DNA of 64,000 bases from Stenotrophomonas sp. 24(2023) (GCF_030913365.1 NZ_CP133160.1:4455928-4519927); one strand, 5' to 3'; shown: positions 30,145-39,459, counted from the first letter of the stretch. Made by a program: numbers and translations. The notes: generated from the letters alone by a model not told the origin.

Positions 30145-30825
30145 TCAATGATCGGCGCCCGCCGCACGCAGCAGGGATACGATCGCGTGGTAGCCGCGCT
30201 GGCGGGCATGGGCGAGCGGGGTCACGCCTTCCCCATCGGCCAGCATCGGGTCTGCCCCCGCTGCCAGCAGCGCCTGCACGATCTCTACGTGGGCCGGGCC
30301 GCCGTCGCTGAGCACGATGGCTTCCAGCAGCGCGGTCCAGTGCAGGCGGTTGACGTGGTCCACTGCGACGCCGGCCTGCAGCAGCCGTTGCACGGTGCGT
30401 ACATGGCCACGCTCGGCGGCCGGTATCAGCGCTGTGCCGCCGTAGCGGTTGGTGCTGGCCAGGTCCGCGCCATGCTGCAGGGTCAGTTCAAGGATGGCGT
30501 CCAGGCCGCGCGCACCGGCATACAGGTAGGGACTGTCCTGGATCGCATCCTTGGCATTGACGTCGGCACCGGCCTGAACCAGCACCCGGGCCGCATCCAC
30601 GTGGTTGCCATGGGTGGCCAGCAGCAGCGCCGTGCGGCCCCGGGCATCGCGGGCGTCGATCGGGGCCCCGGCCTGCAACGCCTCGTGCACGGCCCGCGCA
30701 TCGCCGAGGCTGGCCGCTGCCCGCAGGCGTTGCCCGGCATCCCCGCCAGCGCCACTGGCCGGCAGCACCAGCGCCATCAGGCACCACAGCAGCAGGCGAT
30801 AGGGGCGGGCGCGTCGGATGCGCAT
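30145..30825 (-). CDS. Exported ankyrin-repeat protein
   Basis: This 226-residue protein has a signal peptide (RLLLWCLMALVLPASGAGGDAG) and about five ankyrin repeats, for example DARGRTALLLATHGNHVDAAR, YGGTALIPAAERGHVRTVQRLL and GVTPLAHARQRGYHAIVSLL. The ATG at 30825 is preceded by AGGAGG at ideal spacing. Periplasmic ankyrin proteins in gammaproteobacteria often sit beside an enzyme they protect or bind; here the partner would be the amidohydrolase 53 bp downstream. It is divergent from a LysR gene. Confidence 0.83.
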   Translation of the reverse strand: MRIRRARPYRLLLWCLMALVLPASGAGGDAGQRLRAAASLGDARAVHEALQAGAPIDARDARGRTALLLATHGNHVDAARVLVQAGADVNAKDAIQDSPYLYAGARGLDAILELTLQHGADLASTNRYGGTALIPAAERGHVRTVQRLLQAGVAVDHVNRLHWTALLEAIVLSDGGPAHVEIVQALLAAGADPMLADGEGVTPLAHARQRGYHAIVSLLRAAGADH

Positions 30826-30920
30826 GGGCGGGCCTCCTGGGGCGAGGGGGCGACGGCATTGCCGCCCCCGGACCTGCATGGTAGAAGTCCGCCCCATACA
30901 TCCAGAAATTAAATGTTCAA

Positions 30921-31802
30921 ATGGAAGACAGTGGCAAATCGAATAGAACCCTGTTCGACCTGGACTTGCTGCGGGCCCTGGTGATGGTGGCCGACTGTGG
31001 CAGCTTCACCACCGCCGCCACCCGCCTGCACTCCACCCAGTCCACGGTCAGCCAGAAGATACGGCGGCTGGAGGACCTGGCCGGGCATCGCCTGCTCGAA
31101 CGCAGCCATCGTGACGTGCAGCCCACCGACGCCGGGCACACCCTGCTGGGCTATGCGCGGCGCATGCTTGACCTCAACGAGGAACTGCTGCAGGCGCTGG
31201 CCGGTGCCACCGTGGAAACCGCCGTGCGCATCGGCGTGCCGGAGGATTTCGTCAACCCGCAGACCACCGGCATGCTGGCCGCCTTCAGCCACCGCCACCG
31301 GCAGGTCAAGCTGGAAATCAGCAGCGGCCTCAGCCGTGATCTGGCCCATGGCTTCGACCACGGCGAGCTGGACCTGGTACTGGTCAAGCAGCGCCGCAAC
31401 AGCCGGCCGGCCGTGCACTGCCGGCACGAGCCGATGCACTGGATCGACAGCCAGCGCAGCGCCTGCCTGCGGCTGGACCCGCTGCCACTGGTGATGTTTC
31501 CCCCCCGGGGCCTGTACCGCGACGAGATGATCCAGGCCGTGGAAGCACTGGGGCTGCGTTGGCGCATCGCCTTCACCAGTTCGTCCCTGAGCGGCATCCA
31601 GGGAGCAGTGGCCGATGGCATCGGCATCAGCCTGCTGCCGCGGCGGGCCGTCGGCGCCGGTCACCGCATCATCGACGGCCAGCGTGGCCTGCCGGTCGTT
31701 GATACCTACGAGATCGGCCTGCTGCACCGGCCCGACGCAGGCGATGCGGTGCGTGCGCTGGCAACGGCACTGTGGGGGCAGGTCCGGCGGGAGCCGGACT
31801 GA
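30921..31802 (+). CDS. LysR-family regulator, divergent from the ankyrin gene
   Basis: This 293-residue protein has an N-terminal HTH (LDLLRALVMVADCGSFTTA, RLHSTQSTVSQKIRRLE, RLLERSHRDVQPTDAG) and a C-terminal effector-binding domain. The DNA-binding half resembles LrhA/HexA-type regulators. The upstream sequence is AT-rich with no Shine-Dalgarno before the ATG, so the mRNA may be leaderless. It shares 95 bp with the ankyrin/amidohydrolase operon and is the obvious candidate regulator of it. Confidence 0.88.
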   Translation: MEDSGKSNRTLFDLDLLRALVMVADCGSFTTAATRLHSTQSTVSQKIRRLEDLAGHRLLERSHRDVQPTDAGHTLLGYARRMLDLNEELLQALAGATVETAVRIGVPEDFVNPQTTGMLAAFSHRHRQVKLEISSGLSRDLAHGFDHGELDLVLVKQRRNSRPAVHCRHEPMHWIDSQRSACLRLDPLPLVMFPPRGLYRDEMIQAVEALGLRWRIAFTSSSLSGIQGAVADGIGISLLPRRAVGAGHRIIDGQRGLPVVDTYEIGLLHRPDAGDAVRALATALWGQVRREPD

Positions 31803-31876
31803 ACGGCACGGCACGTGGCACGCCGTGGATACGCCTGAACGGGTACCATAGGCCCCTGTTTACGCTGTGATGCTGC

Positions 31877-32515
31877 ATGGGCCCCACCGACCGCCACGAT
31901 CGTCTCCGCCGCTGGCAGGCCGCGTCGCTGCTGGCCGCTGCGCCCATCGCCAGCCTGTCCGCGGCCGATGCGCCGGTGGCTGCGCCGCCATCGCCCCCGG
32001 GCCAGCAACGTGTGGCGCCCTCGGCGCTGGTGGAGATCCTGCACCAGCGCATCCTGGCCGGGCGCAGCGCCACGGCCACCCTGGAAACCTGGTGCGCCGA
32101 GCATGGCCTGGCCGAACAGGCCCGCGTGCGTGCCGTCCGGGTGCATGGCCAGGACAAGCCGGCGCCGCCAGAGGTCATGGCGGCACTGGGCGCAACACCC
32201 CAGACGCCTCTGCGTTACCGCCGGGTGCAGTTGGCCTGTGGCGCACGCGTGCTGTCCGAGGCGGACAACTGGTACCTGCCCGAGCGCCTGAGCCCGGCCA
32301 TGAACGAGGTGCTGGACAGCACCGACGAACCGTTCGGCCGCGTGGTCAGCCCGCTCGGTTTCCAGCGCCAGACCCAGGCCGATCAGACGTTCTGGCCGCC
32401 GCGTGGCAGCGGCGACCATGCCACCGTGCTGGAAGTCCGCGCGCTGCTGCGCGACAACCAGCAGCGTCCTTTCAGCTACGTCATCGAATCGTACCTGGCC
32501 CAGGCCCTGCCCTGA
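31877..32515 (+). CDS. Exported chorismate-lyase/UTRA-fold-like protein
   Basis: This 212-residue protein starts with a positively charged segment and a hydrophobic stretch (RRWQAASLLAAAPIASLSAAD) that looks like a signal, with a twin-Arg-like RRW. The mature part has YRRVQLACGARVLSEADNWY, LPERLSPAMNEVLDSTDEPF and GRVV, the pattern of the UbiC (chorismate pyruvate-lyase) fold. UbiC itself is cytoplasmic and about 165 residues, so this is likely a divergent ligand-binding relative rather than the ubiquinone enzyme. The family assignment is from pattern recognition only. Confidence 0.5.
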   Translation: MGPTDRHDRLRRWQAASLLAAAPIASLSAADAPVAAPPSPPGQQRVAPSALVEILHQRILAGRSATATLETWCAEHGLAEQARVRAVRVHGQDKPAPPEVMAALGATPQTPLRYRRVQLACGARVLSEADNWYLPERLSPAMNEVLDSTDEPFGRVVSPLGFQRQTQADQTFWPPRGSGDHATVLEVRALLRDNQQRPFSYVIESYLAQALP

Positions 32516-32519
32516 CCCG

Positions 32520-32664
32520 GTAACGCCGGGCCATGCCTGGCGGATGCAGGCATGACCGGGAACGCCCCATCCACGCATGGCGTGGATCTACCACAGGGTC
32601 ATCCCCGACCACACCCGCCATCCACGCCATCCACGCCCTGTGTAGCGCCAGGCCATGCCTGGCG
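32520..32664. repeat. SMAG-type repeat cluster
   Basis: Units lie at 32520-32543 (CGCCGGGC/GCCTGGCG arms), 32568-32592 (ATCCACGC/GCGTGGAT with CTAC end) and 32642-32664 (GTAG plus a perfect CGCCAGGC/GCCTGGCG stem). A nine-base tandem (CCATCCACG twice, 32619-32636) is a partial unit. The cluster separates two convergent genes. Confidence 0.72.
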
Positions 32665-32688
32665 GATGCATCAGGGGCGTGTGCGCCG

Positions 32689-35415
32689 TCAACGGAACCG
32701 GTAGTCCGCCTGCAGCCAGAACTGGCGGCCGTACGGGTCGTAGTTGCCCACCGGGTAGTAGGGCCAACCGCCGCCGTTCCTGTCCGCCGGCGGATTGCTG
32801 TTGCGCAGGTTGTTGACGATCACGCCCACCGACAGGTTTTCGCCGAACTGGCGGAACACGCTGCCGTTGTAGGTGATGTAGGGCGCGATGCGGCCGCTGC
32901 CATCGCTCTTGGGCAGCGAACCGTAACGGTTGCCATACAGCGTGGCCGTCCAGTCGTTGTACTGCCAGGTGATACTGCCATTGGCCTTGCTGCGCCACTG
33001 GAACTCGTCCAGCGAATTGCGCACGTCACGCAGCGGGTCATCCGAGAACTGCCGATACTCATGCGACAGCACCAAGCTGTAGGCCAGGCGCGTGGTGAAG
33101 CGGCCGTAGCGCCCGGCATCCAGCCGCCAGTTGCCCTTCACGTCCACGCCGCGCACCGACTCGGACGCCGCATTGATCGGGTTGATCAGCACCCGGGTAA
33201 CCTGGTCCGGCTGCACCGCCGCGTTGGACGGGTTGCGGATCACCCGTGCCAGCGCATCCACGCAGACCGGCGAGCTGATGTCGCGCGTTTCGCCGCCAAG
33301 CGTGCGGCCCAGGCGGCAGTCGGCTTCATCGCGCAGGATGCGGCTGCTGTCCAGGTTGGTCACTTCATTGTCGATGCGGATGTCGTAGTAGTCCACGCTG
33401 ACATCGACGCTGGCCAGTGGCGACCATACCAGCCCCAGGCCGTAGGACTTGGCGGTTTCCGGCTGCAGCTGCGGATTGGCGGTGCTGGTGAAATCGATCG
33501 ACAGATTGTTGTAGTCGCAGTTGTCATACGGCTGGCCGGCGGTGCGGCAGCGCCAGTAATCGGTCAGGCCGGGGTTGTAGCCGCGCGTCTCGGTGGCGAA
33601 CACATAGTTCATGTCCGGCGCACGGAAGCTGGTGGCGGCACTGCCGCGCAGCAGCAGGCTGTCCAGCGGGCGGAACTCCACGCCCAGGCTCCAGGTGGCC
33701 TTGCCGATATGGTTGCCACCGGCACGGTACTGGTCATAGCGGCCCGCCAGCGTGGTGGTCAGCTTTTCCAGCAAGGGCAGCTGCAGTTCCACGCCGGCGG
33801 CATAGCGGTCACGCTCCCCGCCGGCCGGCACGCCCGCGCTGGTGTTCCAGAACACGCCCTGCCCCAGCTGCGGATCGGGACGGTTGCTGTAGCCCTGGCT
33901 GCCCGCCTCCACCACGGCCGCCAGCGCGGCATCGCCTCCCGGCAACGCGAACAGGCGGCCGTTGACGCTCGCACTGAACGTCTGCAGCCAGGCGGCATTG
34001 CGGCTTTCCTGGGTGGAAGACAGCTGCCCGTACTCCTGCGGTGTCAGCGCCTGGTACAGCCGCGCCGGATCGGGCGCATACACCGGCACGCCATTGCGCG
34101 TGCCCAGCTGCGGACCCAGCAGGTAGTCGTTGATGCCCGCCAGCAGCACCGGGCGGCGCGTGCGGTTCTCATACCGCGAGCGGCCATAGCTGGTCTCGTA
34201 CTGCCAGTCGCTATCACCGATCTGGCCCTTGGCACCGACCGTGAACGACCAGGAATTTTCCAGGAAGCGGTTGGCATTGGCCTGGCGGCTTCCGATCTCC
34301 TCCGGCGCGAAGCGGCGGTACCAGGTCTCCAGTGCCGCGGTGTTCTGGTTGTAGAAATACGTGCGCGCCGAGGTCCAGGTGGGCGCACGGGTATTGTTGT
34401 AGATGCGTGCACTGCCCACGGCAACGTCGGCGAACAGTTCGTTGCGCTCATCCAGCGCCCAGGTCAGCGACCCATAGGCATCAAGATTGCGCTTCTCGGT
34501 CTGCACCGACCAGAACGTGGCCGGGGCGGTGTTGCTGCCGCAGTAATTGCCCTGGCGCGGGTTGCTGGCCAGGAACACGCTGTCGCCATACAGCGCGCCG
34601 ATGTTCGCGCAGGCGGCGCTGCCCGGGTCGATGTAGCGGTTGCTGCTGGCATTGCGGCGGTAGGCCACCGCCGTCGCCAGCGGCGTGATGCCGCGCGGAT
34701 CATCGGCCAGCGAATCCATGAAATCACGCTGCGAGGCGAAGATCGCCTTCCGGTTGCCCAGCTCCAGGCCAAACACCCCATGCCAGCGCTCGCCATTGCC
34801 ACCGCCGACCACCTGCACGCGCTGGTTGTCGCCACCGCCCTGTTCGGTGCCACCGGCACGCACGTTGATACCCACACCGTCGTACTGCCTGCGCAGGATG
34901 ATGTTGACCACGCCGGCGATGGCATCGGAGCCATACACCGCCGACGCACCGCCGGCCAGGATCTCGATGCGCTCGATCAACGCAGTGGGAATGTTGGCCA
35001 GGTTCACCACGTTCACCGAACCGTCGTAGGCCAGTGGATAGTCAGCCTGGCGCCGGCCGTTGACCAGCACCAGCGTGCGGTTCGGGCCCAGCCCGCGCAG
35101 GTTGATGGTGTTTGCCGCCGGGGTGAAGGTGTTGCCGAAATCCTCGCCCTGTACGTTGCCGGTATTTTCGGTCAGTGCACTGAGCGCATCGAAGGCATTG
35201 CGGTAGCCCTGCGCGTCGATCTGTTCGCGCGTGATCACGGTGACCGGTGACGGGCCTTCAACGGTAGCGCGTGGAATGCGCGAGCCGGTGATGGTGACTT
35301 CCTGCAGGGTGGTCGGTGTGGCATCCCCGGCGAAGGCCGGCGCGGTGGCGAACAACAGCGATGACAGGGCGAACGCCAGCGGACGCGGGCGCAGCCCCAG
35401 GGTGTGGATGGACAT
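32689..35415 (-). CDS. TonB-dependent receptor, large xanthomonad type
   Basis: This 908-residue outer-membrane receptor has a signal peptide ending PAFAGD, a TonB-box-like TTLQEVTITGSRIPR, a plug domain with INLRGLGPNRTLVLVNGRRQ and IEILAGGASAVYGSDAIAGVVNIILRR, and a long barrel ending QADYRFR. This subtype (Asn-rich loops, long plug, SRIPR motif) is expanded in Xanthomonadaceae and takes up varied substrates such as plant polysaccharide fragments. No regulator or sigma/anti-sigma pair adjoins it, and I see no Fur box. The substrate is unknown. Confidence 0.88.
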   Translation of the reverse strand: MSIHTLGLRPRPLAFALSSLLFATAPAFAGDATPTTLQEVTITGSRIPRATVEGPSPVTVITREQIDAQGYRNAFDALSALTENTGNVQGEDFGNTFTPAANTINLRGLGPNRTLVLVNGRRQADYPLAYDGSVNVVNLANIPTALIERIEILAGGASAVYGSDAIAGVVNIILRRQYDGVGINVRAGGTEQGGGDNQRVQVVGGGNGERWHGVFGLELGNRKAIFASQRDFMDSLADDPRGITPLATAVAYRRNASSNRYIDPGSAACANIGALYGDSVFLASNPRQGNYCGSNTAPATFWSVQTEKRNLDAYGSLTWALDERNELFADVAVGSARIYNNTRAPTWTSARTYFYNQNTAALETWYRRFAPEEIGSRQANANRFLENSWSFTVGAKGQIGDSDWQYETSYGRSRYENRTRRPVLLAGINDYLLGPQLGTRNGVPVYAPDPARLYQALTPQEYGQLSSTQESRNAAWLQTFSASVNGRLFALPGGDAALAAVVEAGSQGYSNRPDPQLGQGVFWNTSAGVPAGGERDRYAAGVELQLPLLEKLTTTLAGRYDQYRAGGNHIGKATWSLGVEFRPLDSLLLRGSAATSFRAPDMNYVFATETRGYNPGLTDYWRCRTAGQPYDNCDYNNLSIDFTSTANPQLQPETAKSYGLGLVWSPLASVDVSVDYYDIRIDNEVTNLDSSRILRDEADCRLGRTLGGETRDISSPVCVDALARVIRNPSNAAVQPDQVTRVLINPINAASESVRGVDVKGNWRLDAGRYGRFTTRLAYSLVLSHEYRQFSDDPLRDVRNSLDEFQWRSKANGSITWQYNDWTATLYGNRYGSLPKSDGSGRIAPYITYNGSVFRQFGENLSVGVIVNNLRNSNPPADRNGGGWPYYPVGNYDPYGRQFWLQADYRFR

Positions 35416-35633
35416 GGGGTACCTGGAGACGGGGGGTGGTCCGGGGCCGGCCGGTGATGCACACGGCCGGAAACCCCGGTACTGGGCAGTGTCCCGGGTG
35501 ACGGTTACAGACGGAAATGATCTGGCCTGATGCGCTTATGGCGTAACGACCTAAGCCCAGCGTTGACGGATTTGGCCCGAATACAATGTTTTCGATTGCC
35601 ACTCCGGTGGCATGCGCGGCATCGTCAGGTCCC

Positions 35634-36227
35634 ATGACTGCCTCCCTGCCCTCCGTTCCCCTGCTGCGCCCGGTCCTGCGCCGGCACCTGCTTCACCTGC
35701 GCCACGGCGACACCGTGCTGCGCCCGCTGCAACGCGTGGACCTGCCGATCTGGCGCCGCTTCCATGAGCGCGTGCGGCGGCTGCAATGCCACCCCCATGA
35801 TCCCGCCGGCGAAGACCGCTTCCTGGCCAGCGTGCAGCGCTCACGCCTGCAGCATGCCGACGATCGCCTGCTGCTGGGCGTGTTCGAGCAGCAGCAGGAC
35901 CGCCTGATCGGCCAGCTCTCCGTGCAGCTGGAATGCATCCACGCCCAGCGTGCGCAGCTGGACTGGCCCTGTCGTGCGTTGCTGATGGATGCCATCCAGC
36001 TGCGGTCGGCGATGCTCGCCCTGTGCCGGTTCCTGTTCGAGCAGGTGGGCCTGCACCGCGTCTGCCTGCTGCTGCCCCCCGCCGGCCACGACCATCTCAG
36101 GGAGGCGCTGCTGGCAGCCGGCTTCCGTCGTGAAGGGGTGCTGCGCGGCCATCACCGCGCCCCCGACGGCTGGCAGGACCGCTGCCTGTATGCACAGACC
36201 GCCCCGGACTGGCCGCCGGCGGCCTGA
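35634..36227 (+). CDS. GNAT-family N-acetyltransferase
   Basis: This 197-residue protein contains the RimJ/RimL-like pattern HGDTVLRPLQRVDLPIWRRF near the start and LCRFLFEQVGLHRVCLLLPP, followed by LREALLAAGFRREGVLRG, which matches the end of the GNAT acetyl-CoA fold. The ATG at 35634 follows CAGG; an upstream ATG at 35586 would add 16 residues without domain support. The substrate is unknown. It is convergent with cdh, with a 6-bp gap. Confidence 0.75.
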   Translation: MTASLPSVPLLRPVLRRHLLHLRHGDTVLRPLQRVDLPIWRRFHERVRRLQCHPHDPAGEDRFLASVQRSRLQHADDRLLLGVFEQQQDRLIGQLSVQLECIHAQRAQLDWPCRALLMDAIQLRSAMLALCRFLFEQVGLHRVCLLLPPAGHDHLREALLAAGFRREGVLRGHHRAPDGWQDRCLYAQTAPDWPPAA

Positions 36228-36233
36228 TGCGCC

Positions 36234-37013
36234 TCAGCGCACGCGCTCCATCGCATCGTGCGCGCCGGTCAGCACCGTGCAGGCGTGGTCCTGCAGCTCC
36301 TCGGCACTGGCATCGTTGCCGCTGGCCGGATCAACCCGCGTGGCCAGCAGCACGAAACCCGGCCCGCCCTCGACCGCATCGCGCCCCACCACCGTCACGC
36401 CCCATTGGCCAACGTCGGCGCCGGCCAGGTCCTGTGCCAGCAGGTTCAGCGGGTTGGCCCGCAGCTGCTCGCCCGGCAGTGCGCGGGCCTGGTAGATGTG
36501 GCCGCGCAGGGGCTGGGCCAGCGGCGCCCAGCGCGTACCGATCGCGCCCGCCTGCGCATCCAGCACCTGCAGCACGTCCGCGCGCAGGCAGTCGATGTGG
36601 ATGTGCAGCTGGTGCTGCGAGCGGCCCTGCGGGGAATTCAGCGACAGGCTGGCCACATTGCGCGGCAGCGGCCGGCCCAGCGCACGCTCGGTCTGCGCGC
36701 GTGCCTGCCAGGCGGCAGCGAAGTAGTTCGGTGCGCCGCGCTGGTACAACTGCGGGCTCTCGATCCCGCTGACCCGGTCCATCGGCATCAGCAGGAACTG
36801 ATAATCCCCATGCCGGTCCTTGACCAGCACATCGCGGCGGTCAGGTGCCGGCTCCACTGCCAGGCAAGGCCCCTGCGGCCCACCGGCTGCCAGACAGTCA
36901 CGCTGGATCAGCCGCCACAGGGCATCGGAGGCGGCGGGCGGGGCCGGCGTGCTGGCACACGCGGACAACAGCAGGCAGGGCAACAACAGCAACAGACGGG
37001 ACACGGCACTCAC
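36234..37013 (-). CDS. cdh: CDP-diacylglycerol pyrophosphatase (Cdh)
   Basis: This 259-residue protein converts CDP-diacylglycerol to phosphatidate and CMP. It has an N-terminal hydrophobic segment with a lipobox-like LLSAC, and the family signature SLNSPQGRSQHQLHIHIDC in which the HxHxH-type histidine triad is visible (HIT-like fold). Other conserved pieces are FAAAWQAR and GQWGVTVVG. It starts with GTG at 37013. The T6SS effector region starts 63 bp upstream of it. Confidence 0.85.
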   Translation of the reverse strand: MSAVSRLLLLLPCLLLSACASTPAPPAASDALWRLIQRDCLAAGGPQGPCLAVEPAPDRRDVLVKDRHGDYQFLLMPMDRVSGIESPQLYQRGAPNYFAAAWQARAQTERALGRPLPRNVASLSLNSPQGRSQHQLHIHIDCLRADVLQVLDAQAGAIGTRWAPLAQPLRGHIYQARALPGEQLRANPLNLLAQDLAGADVGQWGVTVVGRDAVEGGPGFVLLATRVDPASGNDASAEELQDHACTVLTGAHDAMERVR

Positions 37014-37076
37014 GGGGCGACAGCGCGGCGCGTAGTGTAGACGGCATGGCCCCGCCGCGCGCGCCGCCCGGCCCCC

Positions 37077-38906
37077 TCAGCGCCCCATCGCCGCCCCCAG
37101 CTGCTGGAATGCCCCGCCGATGGTGGGAATGTTGGCCGGCGGCAGGGTGGCCGGGTCCTGGCACACCTGTGGCGCGATGCCGGCCACGTTGAACACCTCC
37201 CGGTAGCGCAGGTAGCCATAGGTGCTCAGGGTCGGGATGTTCAGTTCGGTCCAGCGGCTCATGTAGAAGCCGGCCAGCGAGTCATGGGCATAGTTGTCGA
37301 ACAGCACCGCGCTGGCCGCCGGCACCGGTGCCTTGTCCAGCACCAGATCCAGCAGCGTACTGGTCTCGGCGGGAATCCGCGCGTAGTCGTAGGCCGGCTG
37401 CGAGGCGCGCTGGGCCGCCTCGAATACTGGCCGCCCGGTCCTGCGCCCTTCCTCCACCCGCTGCTGGGCCTGCGCCATCTGTGTGCGGTGGGCGGCCATG
37501 TCCCGGCGCCCCTGCCCGAGGTTGTCCACCATACGTCCGAAGTCACGCTGCGCGTTGTTCAGATCGTCCTTGTCCTCGCCATCTGCCTGCCGGTAGAACG
37601 GCTGCTGCTGCAGGTTCTCGGCCCCCGGCTGGTAGCGCAGCCCCTTCCACGCCACGTACTGCCGGCAGTGCGCGCGGATCTGCTCGGCATGGTCGCCCGT
37701 ACCGACCCCATGCCCGGCCAGCCAGGCGTTGTAGTCCCTCACCAGGTCCGGGTGGCAGCCAAAGTGCAGCGCCGGGATGGCCTGGGTGCGGAGCTCCTCG
37801 ATCGTCTTCAGCAGCACGCCGGCCTTGATCGCCTCATGGTGCATGTCGATGAGCGTGATCTGCGACAGCTTGGCCGTGCCATCGGCCTTGCCGCCCACGA
37901 CATCCTTGCCCTGCCCCCCCGGCGAATATCCGCCGCCGACATCCGAGTGCATGCCCGGGTACAGGCTTTCGCGCCCGCCGCTGGCAAGATCCAGCGGGAA
38001 GTTGATGCGCTGCTCGTGCAGCGCGGCGAAGTGCACGCACTGCTTCACCTCCGGGTGGATGCTCATCATCTCGCCGGCGGCCCAGTCCAGCTTGCCCTTG
38101 AACACCCGGCTCATGCCGGCGATGCCGACCGAAGCCACCGTGTCATACACCCCCATGAAATTCAGCTGCAGCGGAATGCCGGCAATGTTGTAGCCACACC
38201 CGCTGCCCCACACCTCGGCCACCTCGTACAGCCGGTGCACGAAGGCACGCGCCTGCGCCGAGCCACGGGAGAAACCGAACACCGAGACGTGCACGGCGGT
38301 CACCCTGCGCTGGTGCTGCTTGACCACGTTTTCCAGGCGGGATGCAATGGACTGCATCATCGCGCGGCGCAGCGGCCCTTCCAGCAGGCGGGTGCGGCTC
38401 ATCGTCGCCACCAGCGCATTCATTTCTTCGTTGGATATCAGATCGCCTGATGTCAGGTAGGCATGCACCGCATTGATGATCTGAAGAATGGCCCAGTGGA
38501 TGCGATGCGCACCGTACTTGGCCGCCGCCGCACCCAGCGTGTCGCCTTCCTGGCTGGTATCGCCCACTTCGGCGAACGGTGTTCCGACCCCCGGGACGTA
38601 GAAGCTGAAAAAGCCGTTCTGCTTTTCATCCAAGCGGGCATCGAACAGGCGCGCCACGTTGCTGTGGCCATTGCGCGCAAGCTGGCTCTGCGTGCTGCGG
38701 GTCTTGCCGTGCACATAGGTTCCCGCCCACAGCCGGTTGTTGCCCGTACCGTCGAAGAAGATGTTCACGTGGACCTGGCCCTGGCATTCCGAGCCCGGGC
38801 TGCGCAGGCAGGCCAGTGCAGCAGCCCGGCGCTGTGCTTCGGCGCCGCTGAGGCGACGCAGGCCGTCGGCCGGCATCGGCAGCGGTCGTGTGCTGACAGC
38901 GGTCAT
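37077..38906 (-). CDS. tle1: T6SS phospholipase effector, Tle1 type (DUF2235)
   Basis: This 609-residue alpha/beta-hydrolase belongs to DUF2235. It has an early HVNIFFDGTGNNRLW strand, the lipase nucleophile elbow GFSRG (Ser213), an acid candidate in GVYDTVASVG (Asp255) and the histidine in MHSDVGGGYSP (His320), which together match the Ser-Asp-His triad of Tle1 phospholipase A effectors. There is no signal peptide, as expected for T6SS cargo. It begins in the stop codon of a DUF3304 lipoprotein gene (ATGA), the likely immunity gene, downstream of vgrG1 and DUF4123. It would cleave membrane phospholipids of target bacteria. A second Tle1 N-terminus remnant lies upstream. Confidence 0.87.
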   Translation of the reverse strand: MTAVSTRPLPMPADGLRRLSGAEAQRRAAALACLRSPGSECQGQVHVNIFFDGTGNNRLWAGTYVHGKTRSTQSQLARNGHSNVARLFDARLDEKQNGFFSFYVPGVGTPFAEVGDTSQEGDTLGAAAAKYGAHRIHWAILQIINAVHAYLTSGDLISNEEMNALVATMSRTRLLEGPLRRAMMQSIASRLENVVKQHQRRVTAVHVSVFGFSRGSAQARAFVHRLYEVAEVWGSGCGYNIAGIPLQLNFMGVYDTVASVGIAGMSRVFKGKLDWAAGEMMSIHPEVKQCVHFAALHEQRINFPLDLASGGRESLYPGMHSDVGGGYSPGGQGKDVVGGKADGTAKLSQITLIDMHHEAIKAGVLLKTIEELRTQAIPALHFGCHPDLVRDYNAWLAGHGVGTGDHAEQIRAHCRQYVAWKGLRYQPGAENLQQQPFYRQADGEDKDDLNNAQRDFGRMVDNLGQGRRDMAAHRTQMAQAQQRVEEGRRTGRPVFEAAQRASQPAYDYARIPAETSTLLDLVLDKAPVPAASAVLFDNYAHDSLAGFYMSRWTELNIPTLSTYGYLRYREVFNVAGIAPQVCQDPATLPPANIPTIGGAFQQLGAAMGR

Positions 38907-39388
38907 GGTGCCTCCTTCTTCGCATCCAGCAGATCCTGGCGCACCGGGTTCTCGCCTTCGCGCAGGCCCGCCTCCGGCCCCGTCAGGGGGTAATCGGGAT
39001 GGCCCAGGTACAGGTGGCTGACATACACCTTCACTTCGCCGTTGCGGAGGAAATGGACCGCCATGTGCCCAGCCCTCTCATCGTAGGCTGGCAACGGCAC
39101 CGTGCTCTGCTGGTAGGTCTTCAGGTCATGGCTCCAGCGCACGTTCACCTCCAGGCCGGGGCGCCAGACCGCGGGAATGACGATGCAGCACACCATCGAT
39201 CCCCCGCCGCTGTGCGCATCGACCGAGCCACCGCTTTCCCCGTTGAGCATGAACTCGTAGATGGGGTTGTCGGTGTGGTTGTAGCCCACCACACCGGTTG
39301 AGTTGCTGCGTTCCTGCGCCTGGCAGCCCGGCAGCACCCCCACCAGGATGCTGAACAGGCCCAGCAGGCCGATCTTCTTCAGACGCAT
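38903..39388 (-). CDS. tli1: DUF3304-like lipoprotein, probable Tle1 immunity (Tli1)
   Basis: This 161-residue lipoprotein (lipobox LPGC) has a compact periplasmic domain with VGYNHTDNPIYEFMLN, GGSMVCCIVIPAVWRPG and VNVRWSH, typical of DUF3304, a family often encoded next to Tle1. A strong GGGAGGAATC Shine-Dalgarno precedes the ATG at 39388. Its location in the periplasm suits neutralising a phospholipase delivered there. Its stop overlaps the tle1 start. Confidence 0.8.
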   Translation of the reverse strand: MRLKKIGLLGLFSILVGVLPGCQAQERSNSTGVVGYNHTDNPIYEFMLNGESGGSVDAHSGGGSMVCCIVIPAVWRPGLEVNVRWSHDLKTYQQSTVPLPAYDERAGHMAVHFLRNGEVKVYVSHLYLGHPDYPLTGPEAGLREGENPVRQDLLDAKKEAP

Positions 39389-39459
39389 GATTCCTCCCGG
39401 ATCTCTCTCATGATGCCGTCGGCCAACAGCGGCAGCGATCGTGTGCTGACAACGTTCAT
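39379..39459 (-). pseudogene. Remnant of a second tle1 N-terminus
   Basis: The 26-codon frame starting MNVVSTRSLPLLADGIM mirrors the tle1 start MTAVSTRPLPMPADGL. Nucleotides just before the ATG (GCGACGAAGGTGGCACC) match those before tle1 (GCGAAGAAGGAGGCACC), and in the overlapping frame they encode LGATKVAP then stop, like the DAKKEAP end of the DUF3304 protein. So a tandem immunity/effector pair was duplicated and mostly deleted, leaving the joint about 39379-39477. The remnant overlaps the start of the surviving DUF3304 gene. Confidence 0.6.

Noticed and set aside
32533..35250. 905-codon plus-strand frame opposite the large TonB receptor
   Set aside because: Antisense shadow with biased His/Arg/Ala composition; the minus strand has a complete receptor with signal, plug and terminal aromatic.
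35563..35587. TTGACG and TACAAT as a promoter of the GNAT gene
   Set aside because: The spacer is only 13 bp, too short for a normal sigma-70 promoter.
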